A stretch of 64,000 nucleotides of DNA from Nakamurella leprariae (GCF_016918035.1 NZ_JAERWK010000005.1:203905-267904); one strand, 5' to 3'; numbered from the stretch's first letter, positions 17,642 to 26,920 are shown. The notes: generated by a model not told the origin, from the letters alone. Numbers and translations: made by a program.

Positions 17642-19288
17642 TCAGGAGTGCACGAACCCCTGGTAGCCCGAGTCGGCGATCTTCTGGCAGTGCACCCGGT
17701 AGTTGCCGACACCGCCGACGTACGGCATGAAGATGCGCGGCTTGCCGGGGATGTTGGCGCCGCGGTACCAGGACGCCGCCTTGTTCATCAGGGTCACCGA
17801 CGCCACGTCGTTGACGTGCTGCACCCAGTCGTCCTCGGCCGGGACTTCGGCCTCGGACCGCTGCAGGTCGTGGTCCCGCAGGTGGTTCAGGTGGTCGGAG
17901 ATCCACTCCACGTGCTGCTCGATCGAGACCAGCATGTTGGACAGCACCGACGGGCTGCCCGGGCCGGTGATCATGAACAGGTTCGGGAACCCGGCAGTGG
18001 ACACCCCCAGGTAGGTGCGCGGCCCGGCCGCCCACTTGTCCTTGAGCGCCACGCCGTCGACGCCGCGGATGTCGATCTTCAGCAGCGGTCCGGTCATCGC
18101 GTCGAATCCGGTAGCGAAGACGATGGCGTCGAACTCCATCTCCTCGTCCCCGGCCCGGATGCCGGTCGCGGTGATCTCCTCGATCGGCTGCGAGCGCAGG
18201 TCGACCAGCCGGACGTGGTCACGGTTGAACGTGTCGTAGTAACCGGTGTCCACGCAGAGCCGCTTGGCGCCGATCGGGTAGTCCTTCGGGCTCAGCAGAT
18301 CGGCGGTCTGCGGGTCCTTGACGATGTCGCGGATCCGCTCCCGCACGTACTCGGCCGCGATGGCGTTGGCGGTCTCGTCCACCGAGGTGTCGGTGAAGCC
18401 ACCCAGGAAGGTCAGACCACCCTCGGCCCAGCGCGAGTCGAACTCCTGCCGGCGTTCGTCCTCGGGGGTCTCGAGCGCCGCCTTGGTCGGCGGGTTCTTG
18501 ACGATCATGCCGCCGGCGGTCAGCCGGAGCTCGGCGCGGATCGACGGGTAGTCGGCCTTGACCCGGGCGACCTCGGCCGGGTCCAGCGTCCGGTTGTGCG
18601 CCGGGATGCTGAAGTTCGGGGTCCGCTGGAACACGGTCAGCTGGGACGCCTGCTCGGCGATGAGCGGGATCGACTGGATGCCGGACGATCCGGTGCCGAT
18701 CACCGCGACCCGCTGGCCGGTGAAGTCCACGCCCTCGTGCGGCCACTTGCTGGTGTGGTACTGCTTGCCCTGGTAGTGCTCCAGGCCCGGGAAGTCCGGG
18801 ACCCGGGCCGCCGACAGGCATCCCACCGCGGTGACCAGGTAGCGGCTGCGGATGACGTCACCGCCGTTGGTCTCGAGCACCCACTCGGTGGCGTCCTCGT
18901 CCCACACCGCGTGCTCCACGGTGGTGTTGAACGAGATGTCCCGGCGCAGGTCGAGCCGGTCGGCCACCCAACCGGCGTACTGCAGCAGCTCGGGCTGCGG
19001 CGCGTACTTCTCCGACCACTCCCAGGTCTGCTGGATCTCCTCGTCGAACGAGTAGCTGTAGTACAGGCTCTCGATGTCGCAGCGGGCACCCGGGTACCGG
19101 TTCCAGTACCAGGTGCCGCCGACGTCGTCGCCGGTCTCGTAGACATGGACGTTCCAGCCCTGCTGACGCAGGGTGTGCAGCATGTACATGCCGGCGAAAC
19201 CGGCGCCCAGCACGGCCACGTCGTAGCGCGCGGTGGGCTCCTCGCCGGCGTGCTCGTGCTGGCCGGGCAGGTTCAAGGTCTGGGTCAT
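17642..19288 (-). CDS. Baeyer-Villiger monooxygenase (FAD/NADPH)
   Basis: This 548-residue flavoprotein matches cyclohexanone-monooxygenase-like enzymes: an FAD-binding GxGxxG (VLGAGFAGM, ~25-33), GDDVGGTWYWNRYPGARCD, the BVMO fingerprint YQGKQYHTSKWPHE near 170, and the NADPH-binding GTGSSGIQ just after. The VFATGFDAMTG block closes the fold. It inserts oxygen next to a ketone to give an ester or lactone. It is transcribed just after the alpha/beta hydrolase gene, which could cleave the product. The substrate is not readable; cyclic ketones or steroid-type ketones are options. Confidence 0.92.
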   Translation of the reverse strand: MTQTLNLPGQHEHAGEEPTARYDVAVLGAGFAGMYMLHTLRQQGWNVHVYETGDDVGGTWYWNRYPGARCDIESLYYSYSFDEEIQQTWEWSEKYAPQPELLQYAGWVADRLDLRRDISFNTTVEHAVWDEDATEWVLETNGGDVIRSRYLVTAVGCLSAARVPDFPGLEHYQGKQYHTSKWPHEGVDFTGQRVAVIGTGSSGIQSIPLIAEQASQLTVFQRTPNFSIPAHNRTLDPAEVARVKADYPSIRAELRLTAGGMIVKNPPTKAALETPEDERRQEFDSRWAEGGLTFLGGFTDTSVDETANAIAAEYVRERIRDIVKDPQTADLLSPKDYPIGAKRLCVDTGYYDTFNRDHVRLVDLRSQPIEEITATGIRAGDEEMEFDAIVFATGFDAMTGPLLKIDIRGVDGVALKDKWAAGPRTYLGVSTAGFPNLFMITGPGSPSVLSNMLVSIEQHVEWISDHLNHLRDHDLQRSEAEVPAEDDWVQHVNDVASVTLMNKAASWYRGANIPGKPRIFMPYVGGVGNYRVHCQKIADSGYQGFVHS

Positions 19289-19321
19289 CGTCGATCCGTC
19301 CTGGAAGTCAGTGGGGCGCGC

Positions 19322-20287
19322 TCAGCCGGCCGACGCGGCGGCGGTCGGGGCGGTGGTGGAGTCGGGGGTCCGGCCGAGGTGACGGTTGACGCCGTCGACG
19401 ACGTACTGCATGCCGGCACCGGCGCCGGGCAGCACGTCGACCATCTGGAAGAAGCCGTGCATCTGGCCCTCGAACATGCGGTGCTCGACGGTCACGCCGG
19501 CCGCCTCGAGCGCGGCGGCATAGGCCTCGCCCTCGGACCGCAGCACGTCGTGCTCGGCGACCAGGCTGATGGTCGGCGGCAGCCCGGCCAGGGACTCGGC
19601 CCGCAGCGGCGCGGCGTCCAGGCTGAACCGCTGGGTGGTGTCGGCGTAGTGGTCCCAGAACCAGATCATCGTCTCCTTGGAGAGCATCAGCTGGTTCTGC
19701 GGGTCGAGGTAGGACGCGGTGTCCAGATCGGCATCGGTCACCGGGTAGATCAGCACCTGCAGGTCGATCTGCGGACCGCCGGCGTCCCGGGCCCGCAGCG
19801 TCATGACCGCGCTGAGGTTCCCGCCGGCGCTGTCGCCGCCGACGATCAGCGGGACCTGCCGACCGGCGATCCGCTCCATCGAGTCGGCGGCCCAGCGCAG
19901 CGCCTGCCAGCTGTCCTCGACCGCCGCCGGGAACGGCGCCTCCGGGGCCTTGCGGTAGTCGACCATCACCACCGCACAGTTGGTGCCGGCGGCGAGTCGG
20001 CGGCCGACGGTGTCGTACCGGTCGATGTCGCCGAGCACCCAGCCGCCGCCGTGGATGTAGACGAAGATCCCGGCCGGGGACTCGGTGGGCACCAGGGTGC
20101 GGACCCGGAACGAACTGCCGTCGGCGGTGGGCAGGGTGTCCTGCTCGACGCGGACCATCTCCGGCCCGGCGGGCCCGGGAGGCACGGGCATCGCCCGCGC
20201 CTCGGCCGGCTGCATCTGGTGCAGCGGCTGCCCACCGAGCGCAGCCATCTGGGCCAGCAGGGCGGTCGTCGCTTCGTCCAACGCCAT
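19322..20287 (-). CDS. HSL-family alpha/beta hydrolase (esterase)
   Basis: This 321-residue esterase of the hormone-sensitive-lipase group has the oxyanion-hole HGGGW, the nucleophile motif GDSAGG, and a catalytic Asp/His pair in EHDVLRSEG and MHGFF. ATG 20287 follows AGGAGG with nine bases of spacing. It precedes the BVMO gene by 33 bp on the same strand, so it may hydrolyse the ester or lactone the BVMO forms. This functional link is inferred from order. Confidence 0.9.
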   Translation of the reverse strand: MALDEATTALLAQMAALGGQPLHQMQPAEARAMPVPPGPAGPEMVRVEQDTLPTADGSSFRVRTLVPTESPAGIFVYIHGGGWVLGDIDRYDTVGRRLAAGTNCAVVMVDYRKAPEAPFPAAVEDSWQALRWAADSMERIAGRQVPLIVGGDSAGGNLSAVMTLRARDAGGPQIDLQVLIYPVTDADLDTASYLDPQNQLMLSKETMIWFWDHYADTTQRFSLDAAPLRAESLAGLPPTISLVAEHDVLRSEGEAYAAALEAAGVTVEHRMFEGQMHGFFQMVDVLPGAGAGMQYVVDGVNRHLGRTPDSTTAPTAAASAG

Positions 20288-20465
20288 CGGTGGAGTCCTC
20301 CTGATCCGGCAACGGTGCCGTGCGTGCGTGCAGGCGGTCGCCAGGTGGCGCGACCGACCGTTCATCAGGGTGCGACGACCTGTGAGCGCAGTCACGGTGC
20401 AGCTGGCGCAGACTCAGCGGTGCTGGTCGCCAATTGCCCAATGCACTGGTCGAACGAACGGGCGG

Positions 20466-21629
20466 TCAGCCGGAGCTGTCCGCCTCGCCCTCGGAGAAGT
20501 CCCGCAGGCGCTGCATGACCAGCGCGAGCATCAGCCGGAACCGGCCGTACGGCGTGTTCACCGAGAAGCCGAGCAGGCGCTCCGCCCGCGCCGTGCGGTG
20601 ACCGACCGAGTTGTGGTGCAGGTGCAGGTGCGCGGCGGCCCGGCGGAACGACTCGGTGGCCGCAACCACCTCGAGCGTGCGCAGCATGGCGCGGCCCTCG
20701 GTCTCGGCGGCGAGCCGGTCCAGCACCTGTACCTCCGGGACCCGGTTGATCGCGTCGGCGGTCAGTTGCTCGGCCAGCAGCTGGAACCCGCCGCCCATCG
20801 CCGCGGCGTCCACCGCGACCGCCTCGTCGGCGGTGTACGGGCCGCGCGGCCGCGGACTGGGCAACGAGTAGCGCATGCCCAGCCGAGCCTGCCGGGCCGC
20901 CGCGGCCAACGCGGACGCCGGGAACGGCGCACTGAAGCCGAGTCGGGCGCCGATCGGGACCCCCAGGTCGGGCGGCAGCTCTCCGGGCGTCACCACCAAC
21001 CACGCCCGCGCCTCACGGCCGACCCGCACCCCGGCGCTGCTGCCCCCGAGCTGACGGACGACCTCGTCGACCGCCGCCGCCGGCCCGAGCATGGCCAGCA
21101 CCCGGAACGACGACGCCGCCGGTAGCCGCAGCGCGCGCAGCGCGGCCGCCCGGAAGGTGGCGTCCTGCCCGTCGGTCAGGATGGCGGCCACCAGCGCGGC
21201 CTCGTCCTGGTCGTCGACCCGGCGGGCCAGGTCGTCCAGCACGATGCTGCAGGTCACGGCCAGCCGGTCCAGCACCACGGCGACCGGCAGCCCGGCCGAC
21301 GCCTCGGGGCGGTCGAGCATCCAGACCTCGTCGCCCGAGGCGGTGGTGACCACGGTCGCCCCGGCCGGTGGATCACCGTCCTCGGGGGGCCGCCCGGGCT
21401 CGCACCACCGGCGCACGCGCCGCGATGCCGAGCGGATCCCGACCGGTCCGCCGGCGATCCGCGCGCCGCGGACCAGCACGGCGTCGAGCCGCGGCGACTC
21501 GTGCAGGACGCGGTCGAAGGCGTGCACCACGGTCAACACCTGATCGGCGGTCGGCGGCACGGCTCCGCCCTCGAGGGCCCCTGCGGCCGCACCGCCGTCG
21601 TTGGCGGTGCTGGTGGCGACGTCGCTCAC
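20466..21629 (-). CDS. PucR/CdaR-type transcriptional regulator
   Basis: This 387-residue regulator ends in the HTH_30 domain of PucR/CdaR proteins (LEVVAATESFRRAAAHLHLHHNSVGHRTARAERLLGFSV). The middle resembles the GGDEF-like domain (GVRVGREARAWLVVTPGELP). The N-terminal ~190 residues are a poorly conserved sensor with no clear ligand motif. It starts at a GTG behind TACCCT and is divergent from the CoA-transferase gene, while the esterase and BVMO follow downstream. It probably senses a catabolic intermediate and controls this cluster. Confidence 0.82.
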   Translation of the reverse strand: MSDVATSTANDGGAAAGALEGGAVPPTADQVLTVVHAFDRVLHESPRLDAVLVRGARIAGGPVGIRSASRRVRRWCEPGRPPEDGDPPAGATVVTTASGDEVWMLDRPEASAGLPVAVVLDRLAVTCSIVLDDLARRVDDQDEAALVAAILTDGQDATFRAAALRALRLPAASSFRVLAMLGPAAAVDEVVRQLGGSSAGVRVGREARAWLVVTPGELPPDLGVPIGARLGFSAPFPASALAAAARQARLGMRYSLPSPRPRGPYTADEAVAVDAAAMGGGFQLLAEQLTADAINRVPEVQVLDRLAAETEGRAMLRTLEVVAATESFRRAAAHLHLHHNSVGHRTARAERLLGFSVNTPYGRFRLMLALVMQRLRDFSEGEADSSG

Positions 21630-21636
21630 CCGGCGA

Positions 21637-21642
21637 AGGGTA
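21637..21642 (-). promoter_or_regulatory. -10 element of a leaderless regulator promoter
   Basis: On the minus strand TACCCT is followed by seven bases and the GTG at 21629. This is the same arrangement as at moaA and 14148. The remaining 168 bp to the divergent CoA-transferase start have no other clear element. Confidence 0.5.
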
Positions 21643-21810
21643 CGCGGAGTTGCGGATCTTGCCGTGCGGCCGGGTCGGCACGGACGACCCCCGCCGTCCT
21701 CCGCCCCGCCCACCCACTTCCGGACGCCTGGCGTCGGGAAGTAGCGTGTCCTCGGGCGCCTCCGGGTGCCGCAGTTCGTTCGTGGCCGATGCCGTCCACA
21801 GGAGGATGCG

Positions 21811-24255
21811 ATGACGCAGCCGCCCAGCGCCGACCGTGCTGCCCCGCGCGGCGGCCCCGACCTGCCGTTGACCGGCCTGCGGATCGTCGACGCGGTCGAC
21901 GGCCCGTTGCAGGGCGCCACCCGGATCCTGGCCGACCTCGGCGCCGAGGTGATCCGCATCGAGCCCCCGGCCGGGTCCTCCGCCCGCGGCACCGGGATGG
22001 TCGTCGACGGCCACGACGTGACCTTCGCGCTCCGCAACGCCAACAAGGTCGGCGGTACGGCCGATCTGGACGACCCCGCCGACCTGGCCCGGCTGCACCA
22101 GGTGCTGGCCACGGCCGATGTCTTCGTCCACGACGATCCACCGGCAGCGGCCCACGCACGCGGACTCGACCCGGACTCACTCCGGGCCCTGAACGCCGAG
22201 CTGGTCACCGTGTCGCTGCGCGACTTCGGCGCGGCCGGGCCGCGTTCCGGCTGGCTCGGGACCGCGGACGTGCACGCGGCCCTGAGCACGGTGCTCTCGA
22301 GATCCGGCCTGCCCGAGGTGCCCAGCCCGTTGCTGCCGCCGGAGTTCCTGGCCTACCAGGCCGCCTCGGCCCAGGCGGCCTGGGTGATCATGCTGGCGTT
22401 CTGGCACGCCGCCCGCACCGGGCAGGGCGACTTCGCTGACTTCTCGGTGTCCGAGGCACTGATCCAGATCCTCGATCCCGGCCTCGGTTCCGCCGGCAGC
22501 GCCCGGGCCGGACGGCCGGGCCTGGACCTGCCGCGGGGCCGGCCCGACGCCAGGCACCTCTACCCGATCTTCCCGGCGGCCGACGGGTGGGTCCGCTTCT
22601 GCGTGCTGTCCGCCCGGCAGTGGCGGGGGATGTTCCGCTGGCTGGGCGAACCCGCCGAGTTCGCCGACCCCAAGTACGACAACGGCGTGATCCGGTTCGG
22701 TGCCGCCGACCGGCTCTACCCGCTGATCGGCGCGATGGTCGCCCCACTCACCCGGGCCGAGGCGGTGGAGCAGGGTCAGGCGTTCGGCGTGCCCACCGCC
22801 GCGCTGCTGTCGGTGCAGGAGGTGCTGGAGACCGACGCCTACCGCGAGTCCGGCTCGTTCACGACCACCGAGCTGGAGCCGGGCCTGACGGTGACCGCAC
22901 CGACCGGCCTGTACGAGCTCGACGGCGTCCACCTCGACATCCGCCGCCCGGCACCCACGGTCGGCACGCCGCTCCCGTCGCCGGACCGGGCCACCCGGCT
23001 CACCGCCCCGGCGGCGACCGCCGGTACCCGGCCGTTCGAGGGGCTCCGGGTGCTCGACCTGGGGGTCATCGTGGTGGGCGCCGAACTGGGCCGGCTGTTC
23101 GCCGACCACGGCGCCGACGTCATCAAGATCGAGAGCACCGCGTTCCCGGACGGCAGCCGACAGGCCCATGACGGCTCACAGATGACCCACGGCTTCGCCT
23201 GGGGCCACCGCAACAAGCGCAGCCTCGGCCTGGACCTGCGCTCCGAACGGGGCCGCGCCCTGTTCACCCGGCTGGTCGAGCAGGCCGACGTGGTGCTCAC
23301 CAACTTCAAGCCGGGCACCCTGGCCAAGCTGGGCTTCGACCTGGAGGCGCTGACCGCCATCAACCCGCGGATCGTGCTGTCCGAGAGCAGCGCGTTCGGC
23401 AACGTCGGGCCGTGGAGCCGCCGGATGGGCTACGGCCCGCTGGTCCGGGCCAGCGCCGGGCTGAGCCTGCAGTGGCGTTACCCGGACATCGAGGGTTCGT
23501 TCAGCGACGCCATCACGATCTTCCCCGACCATGTGGTGGGCCGGCTCAACGCGATCGCGGTCACCGCGCTGCTGCTGCGGCGGGAACGCACCGGCCGCGG
23601 CGGCCAGGTCGGGACCGCCCAGGTCGACGCCATCTTCAACGCCATGGGCGACCGGCTGGTCGCCGAGTCGGTGCAGCCCGGGACCATCCGGGCCGAGGGC
23701 AACGACCGGCTGCTGGACGCGCCGCGCGGCATCGTCCCTGCCGCCGGGGACGACGACTGGGTGGTCGTCGACGTCCGGGGCGACGACCAGTTCGCCGCGG
23801 TGGCCCGGACCATCGGTCGCCCCGAGTGGCTCACCGACCCCTCTCTGGCCACCGCGGCCGGGCGGGTGCAGGCCCGGGACCGACTGCGGGCGGAGCTGGC
23901 GGCCTGGACCGCCACTCGCCCGGCCGTCGAGGCGGCCGAGATCCTGCAGACGGCAGGGATTCCCGCCGGCAATCTGGTCCGGGTCCCGGACCTGCTCACC
24001 GACGACCATCTGGCCGTCCGGCAGGCGTTCGACCGGCTCCCGCAACCCCAGTTCGCCGATCCCCTACCCACCCACGGCGCCGAGGCCCGCTTCCGCGAGG
24101 TGCCCGTCCCGGAGTGGCGCGCCGCTCCGGTGCAGGGCGAGCACACCCGCGAGATCGCCACCGACCTGCTCGGCCTCGGCGACGACGAGATCGACACCCT
24201 GCTCACCGACGGCACGCTCGAGGAGTCGTTCATCCAGCCGGTGGCCGCCCGATGA
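21811..24255 (+). CDS. Tandem-domain family III CoA-transferase (CaiB/BaiF)
   Basis: This 814-residue protein is two CaiB/BaiF domains in tandem, at roughly 18-395 and 408-814. The second has the full pattern, with LDLGVIVVGAELGRLFADHGADVIKIE, NKRSLGLDL, and PDHVVG, where D573 lines up with the catalytic Asp that carries the CoA anhydride. The first is weaker; its matching site reads PPEFLAYQ, with Glu178 in place of Asp. So the N-terminal half may be structural, an internal mimic of the usual dimer. AGGAGG lies six bases before ATG 21811. It likely transfers CoA to the acid formed in this cluster. Confidence 0.88.
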   Translation: MTQPPSADRAAPRGGPDLPLTGLRIVDAVDGPLQGATRILADLGAEVIRIEPPAGSSARGTGMVVDGHDVTFALRNANKVGGTADLDDPADLARLHQVLATADVFVHDDPPAAAHARGLDPDSLRALNAELVTVSLRDFGAAGPRSGWLGTADVHAALSTVLSRSGLPEVPSPLLPPEFLAYQAASAQAAWVIMLAFWHAARTGQGDFADFSVSEALIQILDPGLGSAGSARAGRPGLDLPRGRPDARHLYPIFPAADGWVRFCVLSARQWRGMFRWLGEPAEFADPKYDNGVIRFGAADRLYPLIGAMVAPLTRAEAVEQGQAFGVPTAALLSVQEVLETDAYRESGSFTTTELEPGLTVTAPTGLYELDGVHLDIRRPAPTVGTPLPSPDRATRLTAPAATAGTRPFEGLRVLDLGVIVVGAELGRLFADHGADVIKIESTAFPDGSRQAHDGSQMTHGFAWGHRNKRSLGLDLRSERGRALFTRLVEQADVVLTNFKPGTLAKLGFDLEALTAINPRIVLSESSAFGNVGPWSRRMGYGPLVRASAGLSLQWRYPDIEGSFSDAITIFPDHVVGRLNAIAVTALLLRRERTGRGGQVGTAQVDAIFNAMGDRLVAESVQPGTIRAEGNDRLLDAPRGIVPAAGDDDWVVVDVRGDDQFAAVARTIGRPEWLTDPSLATAAGRVQARDRLRAELAAWTATRPAVEAAEILQTAGIPAGNLVRVPDLLTDDHLAVRQAFDRLPQPQFADPLPTHGAEARFREVPVPEWRAAPVQGEHTREIATDLLGLGDDEIDTLLTDGTLEESFIQPVAAR

Positions 24256-24356
24256 CCGAGCCTGCGGGTCGCCCGGCGGATCGATCGCACCCCACGTACG
24301 GTGGGCCCAGGATTCCTGACGGACAGAGTCGGCAAGTCCGATCCCGTCCGACACCG

Positions 24357-24379
24357 ACCAGCACCAGCACCAGCACCAG
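24357..24379 (+). repeat. Short CACCAG tandem repeat before the hydratase start
   Basis: ACCAG plus three full CACCAG units directly precede the hydratase ribosome-site region. Such a short array could arise by slippage. I see no regulatory meaning in it. Confidence 0.5.
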
Positions 24380-24394
24380 GAAGGCGCCCCTGTC

Positions 24395-25261
24395 ATGAGC
24401 GAAGTCCTCGACCCCGCCGAGCCCGGCGCCTGCAACGGCTCGGCGCACGCCGACGGAACGGTGGCGGTGGGCGGCAACGGTACCGTGCTGGCCGAACGAC
24501 GCGGCCACGTGCTGATCGTGACGCTGCACCGGCCCGAGGCCCGCAACGCGGTCAACACCGATCTGACCGTCGGCGTCGGTGAGGCACTGGATCTGGCCGA
24601 GGCGGACCCGTCGATCTGGGTGGTGGTGATCACCGGCGCCGGCGACAAGGCGTTCTGCGCCGGCGCCGACCTCAAGGAGGCCGCGCGCGGCCGGCAGGGC
24701 CCGGTCGATCCGCGGATGGAGCGCTGGGGCTTCGCCGGCTACGTCAAGCACATGATCTCCAAGCCGACCATCGCGGCCGTGAACGGCTTCGCCCTCGGCG
24801 GCGGCACCGAGATCGTGCTGGCCAGCGACCTGGCCGTGGCCGCCGACACCGCGACGTTCGGCCTGCCCGAGGTCAAGCGGGGCATCTTCGCCGGCGCCGG
24901 CGGGGCGTTCCGGCTGGCCCGGCAGATCCCACCGAAGATCGCCATGGAGCACCTGCTCGCCGGCGATCCGCTGCCCGCCGCGCGGGCGTTCGAGCTCGGC
25001 CTGGTCAACGCCGTGGTGCCGTTGCCCGAGCTGCTGGACACAGCTCTGGCGCTGGCCGAACGCATCTGCGTGAACGCCCCGCTGTCGGTGCAGGCCAGCA
25101 AGCGGCTCGCCCGCGGCATCGTCGACGGTGTCGCGGTGGACGAAGCCGACGACTGGGACCGGACGGCCGAGGAGGGCCGCACCCTGATGCGCAGCGCGGA
25201 CGCCATGGAGGGCATGACCGCCTTCGCCGAGAAGCGCGCGCCGCGCTGGCAAGGGCGCTGA
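24395..25261 (+). CDS. Enoyl-CoA hydratase/isomerase (crotonase family)
   Basis: This 288-residue crotonase has the oxyanion segments TGAGDKAFCAGADLKE and NGFALGGGTEIVLASDL. Both catalytic acid positions are kept, the Glu in GGGTE and the Glu in LPEVKRG, so a water-adding hydratase is likely. It carries an extra ~28-residue N-terminal tail (DPAEPGACNGSAHADG) of low complexity. It sits between the CoA-transferase and the thiolase-like gene and suits beta-oxidation of the cluster's acyl-CoA. Confidence 0.9.
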   Translation: MSEVLDPAEPGACNGSAHADGTVAVGGNGTVLAERRGHVLIVTLHRPEARNAVNTDLTVGVGEALDLAEADPSIWVVVITGAGDKAFCAGADLKEAARGRQGPVDPRMERWGFAGYVKHMISKPTIAAVNGFALGGGTEIVLASDLAVAADTATFGLPEVKRGIFAGAGGAFRLARQIPPKIAMEHLLAGDPLPAARAFELGLVNAVVPLPELLDTALALAERICVNAPLSVQASKRLARGIVDGVAVDEADDWDRTAEEGRTLMRSADAMEGMTAFAEKRAPRWQGR

Positions 25262-25266
25262 ACGCC

Positions 25267-26451
25267 ATGACTGACAGCACGACCGACTCCGCTTTCCGTC
25301 CGAACACCGCCATCGCCGGTCTCGGCATGACCGAGCTGGGCAAGGTCTACGGCCGGACCGCCCGGCAGTTCGCCGTCGAGGCCGTGCAGCGCGCGGCCGC
25401 GGACGCCGGTATCGGCGTGGGCGACATCGACGGCCTGCTGGTGTCCACCGGCATCAGCCCCGGGTACGGGATCGATCTGCAGGGCGATCTGGGCCTCACC
25501 GACCTGGGGCTGCTGTCCTCCGTGCAGGGCTACGGCTCCACCGCGACGCAGATGGTCCAGTACGCGTCGATGGCCATCGCCTCGGGCATGGTCGACACCG
25601 TCGCCTGCGTCTGGGCCGACGATCCGCTCAAGGAGAAGACGGCCACCAGCGCGGCCTACCGGGCGGCCGGGTCGCTGCCCACCGGGTGGCGGGCGCTGAC
25701 CGGGACGGCGAACATCCTGACGCCGAACACCTTGTACGCGTTGGCCGCTCGCCGCCACATGCTCGCCTACGGCACCACGCAGGACCAGTTCGGCGCGATC
25801 GCCGTGGCCCAGCGGGAGTGGGCGACGATGAACCCGCTGGCCCAGTTCCGCACGCCGCTGACGCTCGAGGAGTACCACGCCTCGCGGTGGATCGCCGAGC
25901 CGTTCCACCTGTTCGACTGCTGCCTGGTGTCCAACGGCGGCATCGCGGTCATCGTGACCTCGGCCGAGCGGGCGGCCGACCTGGCCCAGCCGGTGGTGCA
26001 GGTGCTCGGCTGGGGGCAGAGCCACCCGGGCCGCAGCGGGCGCCGCAACGACGACTTCGGCCTGGTCACCGGGGCCGCGCAGTCCGGCCCGCGGGCGCTG
26101 CAGATGGCCCGGACCACGCTGGACGAGATCGACGTCGTCGAGCTGTACGACTGCTACACGTACACGGCGCTGGTCTCCCTCGAGGACTACGGGTTCTGCG
26201 CCAAGGGCGAGGGCGGGGACTTCGTCTCGACCCCCGGCATGCTCGGCCCGAACGGCAAGCTCAAGGTGAACACCGGTGGCGGACAACTGTCCTCGTACTA
26301 CATGTGGGGCATGACGCCGTTGTCCGAGGCGATCATCCAGGCCCGCGGCCAGGCCGGCGAACGCCAGGTCGACGCGCACCACCGGGTCCTGGTGTCCGGC
26401 AACGGCGGGATCCTCGACCACCACGGCACGCTCGTGCTCGGCACCGACTGA
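25267..26451 (+). CDS. Thiolase-like protein (SCP-x/lipid-transfer type)
   Basis: This 394-residue protein has the thiolase fold without the standard acetyltransferase end motifs. GLGMTELGKVYGRTARQFAVEAV, the SVQGYGSTATQMVQYASMAI segment and the late VNTGGGQLSSYYMWGM match the SCP-x-like group that works with DUF35 proteins in steroid side-chain and related degradation. The usual nucleophilic Cys position reads GYGST instead of a Cys-containing loop, so it may act as an aldolase partner rather than a true thiolase. It is directly followed by a DUF35 gene. Confidence 0.83.
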   Translation: MTDSTTDSAFRPNTAIAGLGMTELGKVYGRTARQFAVEAVQRAAADAGIGVGDIDGLLVSTGISPGYGIDLQGDLGLTDLGLLSSVQGYGSTATQMVQYASMAIASGMVDTVACVWADDPLKEKTATSAAYRAAGSLPTGWRALTGTANILTPNTLYALAARRHMLAYGTTQDQFGAIAVAQREWATMNPLAQFRTPLTLEEYHASRWIAEPFHLFDCCLVSNGGIAVIVTSAERAADLAQPVVQVLGWGQSHPGRSGRRNDDFGLVTGAAQSGPRALQMARTTLDEIDVVELYDCYTYTALVSLEDYGFCAKGEGGDFVSTPGMLGPNGKLKVNTGGGQLSSYYMWGMTPLSEAIIQARGQAGERQVDAHHRVLVSGNGGILDHHGTLVLGTD

Positions 26452-26489
26452 CGAGTCCGCCTGATGACACGAACTGATCAGGAGATCTG

Positions 26490-26879
26490 ATGCCGCTCTT
26501 CCCCGTCCACCGCGACCCCGCCACCGCCGCCTTCTTCGACGGCACCGCCCGAGGCGAGTTCCTGCTCGCCCGGGACACCACCACCGGGGCCTGGCTGGCC
26601 CCGCAGACCGACGTCGACAGCCGTGACGAGCTGGAACGCGTCCCCGCGGCCGGGACCGGGTCCGTCGTGTCCTGGGCCGTCGTGCCCGGCCGCGGCGAGC
26701 GGACCGAGCCGACCGTGGTCGCCATCGTCCAGCTCGACGAGGGCCCCTGGTGGTGGACCGAACTCGTCGACGTCGACCCGCACGGCGACCTCGCCGACCT
26801 CCGGGTGCAGGCCCAATTCATGCCGTCCGGTCCGGGCGAGCACGACGAGCAGGTGCCGGTCTTCGCCCCGGTCGGCTGA
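26490..26879 (+). CDS. DUF35-like OB-fold protein lacking the zinc ribbon
   Basis: The 129-residue product begins with the DUF35-like ATAAFFDGTARGEFLLAR and ends in an OB-fold (GTGSVVSWAVV, PTVVAIVQLDEGPWWWTELV, LRVQAQFMP). The rubredoxin-type zinc region should carry four Cys after LLLPRC; here it reads RDTTTGAWLAPQTDVDSRDEL and has no Cys at all. DUF35 proteins bind thiolase-like partners and deliver acyl-CoA. It immediately follows such a partner, with GATCAGGAGATC as the ribosome region. The loss of zinc ligands is an oddity. Confidence 0.75.
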   Translation: MPLFPVHRDPATAAFFDGTARGEFLLARDTTTGAWLAPQTDVDSRDELERVPAAGTGSVVSWAVVPGRGERTEPTVVAIVQLDEGPWWWTELVDVDPHGDLADLRVQAQFMPSGPGEHDEQVPVFAPVG

Positions 26880-26882
26880 CCT

Positions 26883-26920
26883 GGGTCAGCGGTCCCGGGT
26901 CAGCGGTCCCGGGTCAGCGG
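26883..26920. repeat. 14-bp tandem repeat at a gene end
   Basis: GGGTCAGCGGTCCC occurs twice in full (26883-26896, 26897-26910) and then as a partial third copy. The stop codon of the lipoprotein gene (26900-26902) lies inside the second unit. The unit is not a multiple of three, so copy-number change would alter the protein's last residues. Confidence 0.8.

Noticed and set aside
24357..24379. CACCAG repeat as a variable-number regulatory tract
   Set aside because: Only about four units and close to a ribosome-site region; chance is enough to explain it.
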